In this document: positions 31,960-32,392 of the stretch, one piece after another | Numbering within the stretch: the stretch's first letter is position 1 | Layout of the letters: each line of letters begins with the position of its first letter | NCBI GenBank assembly: GCA_016870535.1 | Contig: VGBK01000013.1 | Location: forward strand, 1 to 32,392 | DNA from: Actinomycetota bacterium | GTDB lineage: Bacteria > Actinomycetota > Acidimicrobiia > Spongiisociales > UBA11373 | Reading direction: 5' to 3' | DNA length: 32,392 nt | Notes under the pieces: generated by a model | Database searches by the model: none | The model's input: the letters and a program-made list of their open reading frames with translations, nothing else | What the model was told of the DNA's origin: nothing | Translations under genes and position numbers: made by a program

Positions 31960-32392
31960 ATGAACGAGTACCGGATCGCGGTGATCCCGGGAGACGGCGT
32001 CGGCACCGAGGTGTCGACCGAGGCCGAGCGGGTGCTGCTGGCCGCAGGGCGCCGCTTCGGCTTCGGGTTGAAGGTCGAGTGGTTCGACTGGGGATGCGAC
32101 CGGTACCTCAAGGATGGCGCCATGATGCCCCGGGACGCCCTCGACACCCTCTCCCGGTTCGACGCCATCTTCCTGGGCTGCATCGGCGATGCCGACCTGG
32201 TGCCGGATCACATCTCCCTGGAGATGCTGCTGGGCATCCGCAAGGGCTTCGACCAGTATGTGAACCTGCGGCCCATCCGCCTGTACCCCGGGGTGGACAC
32301 ACCGCTGCGCACCGCCACCCCGGAGACGGTGGACTTCGCCGTAGTGCGGGAGAACACCGAGGGTGAGTACTCCCGGCTCGGGGGCATCTTCA
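31960..32392 (+). CDS. Tartrate/D-malate dehydrogenase-like (IPMDH family), partial
   Basis: Only the first 144 codons are present; the gene runs off the window. The opening YRIAVIPGDGVGTEV is the dinucleotide-proximal start of the isocitrate/isopropylmalate dehydrogenase family. DQYVNLRPIRLYPGV and VVRENTEGEYS match the tartrate dehydrogenase/decarboxylase and D-malate dehydrogenase branch (the substrate-binding Arg of NLRP is present). It would oxidatively decarboxylate a 2-hydroxy acid with NAD. ATG follows CGAGGAGG, 58 nt after E1 beta. Confidence 0.9.
   Translation, partial: MNEYRIAVIPGDGVGTEVSTEAERVLLAAGRRFGFGLKVEWFDWGCDRYLKDGAMMPRDALDTLSRFDAIFLGCIGDADLVPDHISLEMLLGIRKGFDQYVNLRPIRLYPGVDTPLRTATPETVDFAVVRENTEGEYSRLGGIF

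Overview
The window is very GC-rich (about 70% by eye) and densely coded. It most resembles an uncultured actinobacterium, probably near the Acidimicrobiia/Thermoleophilia. The pointers are abundant GTG starts, several apparently leaderless genes, an Rv2613c-like HIT protein, a free-standing glucose-6-phosphate isomerase of the transaldolase-fusion type, and secreted RTX-repeat proteins ending in a paired-Cys tail. This placement is inference; there is no rRNA or tRNA in the window.

Bases 1-550 are non-coding repeats: a tandem array of GC-rich hairpin units (1-417), then copy A of a 120-bp structured element bounded by CCTTAG(G/C). A near-identical inverted copy B lies at 28228-28347 and forms the C-terminal tail of a Tm-1-like protein.

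From 547 to 14832 the genes are mixed housekeeping and surface functions: an RTX/lytic-transglycosylase-like fusion with a short-spaced partner, two HIT hydrolases, a DUF937 protein with an apparent AUC start, pgi, a CnaB-like/RTX protein, a second RTX protein, an esterase, a Mut7-C RNase-like protein, malQ, an FGGY sugar kinase, a rhodanese lipoprotein, a 48-residue Cys protein, a Dabb protein and a C_GCAxxG_C_C protein. A TAGnnT box precedes nine of these genes. Where it lies 6-9 nt from the start codon there is no Shine-Dalgarno; where it lies 14-27 nt away there is one.

From 14896 to the right edge runs a catabolic island of three operons. Operon 1 (+, 14985-20247): cupin, split transketolase (N and C subunits), SDR, MBL-fold hydrolase, MFS transporter. 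Operon 2 (-, 29611-20292): Tm-1-like/UPF0261 protein, PEP-utilising phosphotransferase-like protein without an ATP-grasp domain, GntR/FCD regulator, HprK-like P-loop protein, three-subunit molybdenum hydroxylase (M, S, L), cyclase-family hydrolase. Operon 3 (+, 29938 to beyond the edge): 2-oxo acid/acetoin dehydrogenase E1 alpha and beta, and a tartrate/malate dehydrogenase-like enzyme.

The same 13-bp palindrome (CTCGATAATCGAT) lies just downstream of a good sigma70-type promoter for operon 1 and in the divergent spacer between operons 2 and 3. The three operons therefore look like one regulon of the GntR protein encoded inside operon 2. The substrate is unknown. Uptake, molybdenum-dependent hydroxylation, ring or amide hydrolysis, dehydrogenation, ketol transfer and TPP-dependent cleavage all fit breakdown of an oxygenated or heterocyclic carbon source. 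The pairing of an HprK-like P-loop protein with a phosphohistidine swivel protein that lacks its own ATP-grasp domain is the least expected part.
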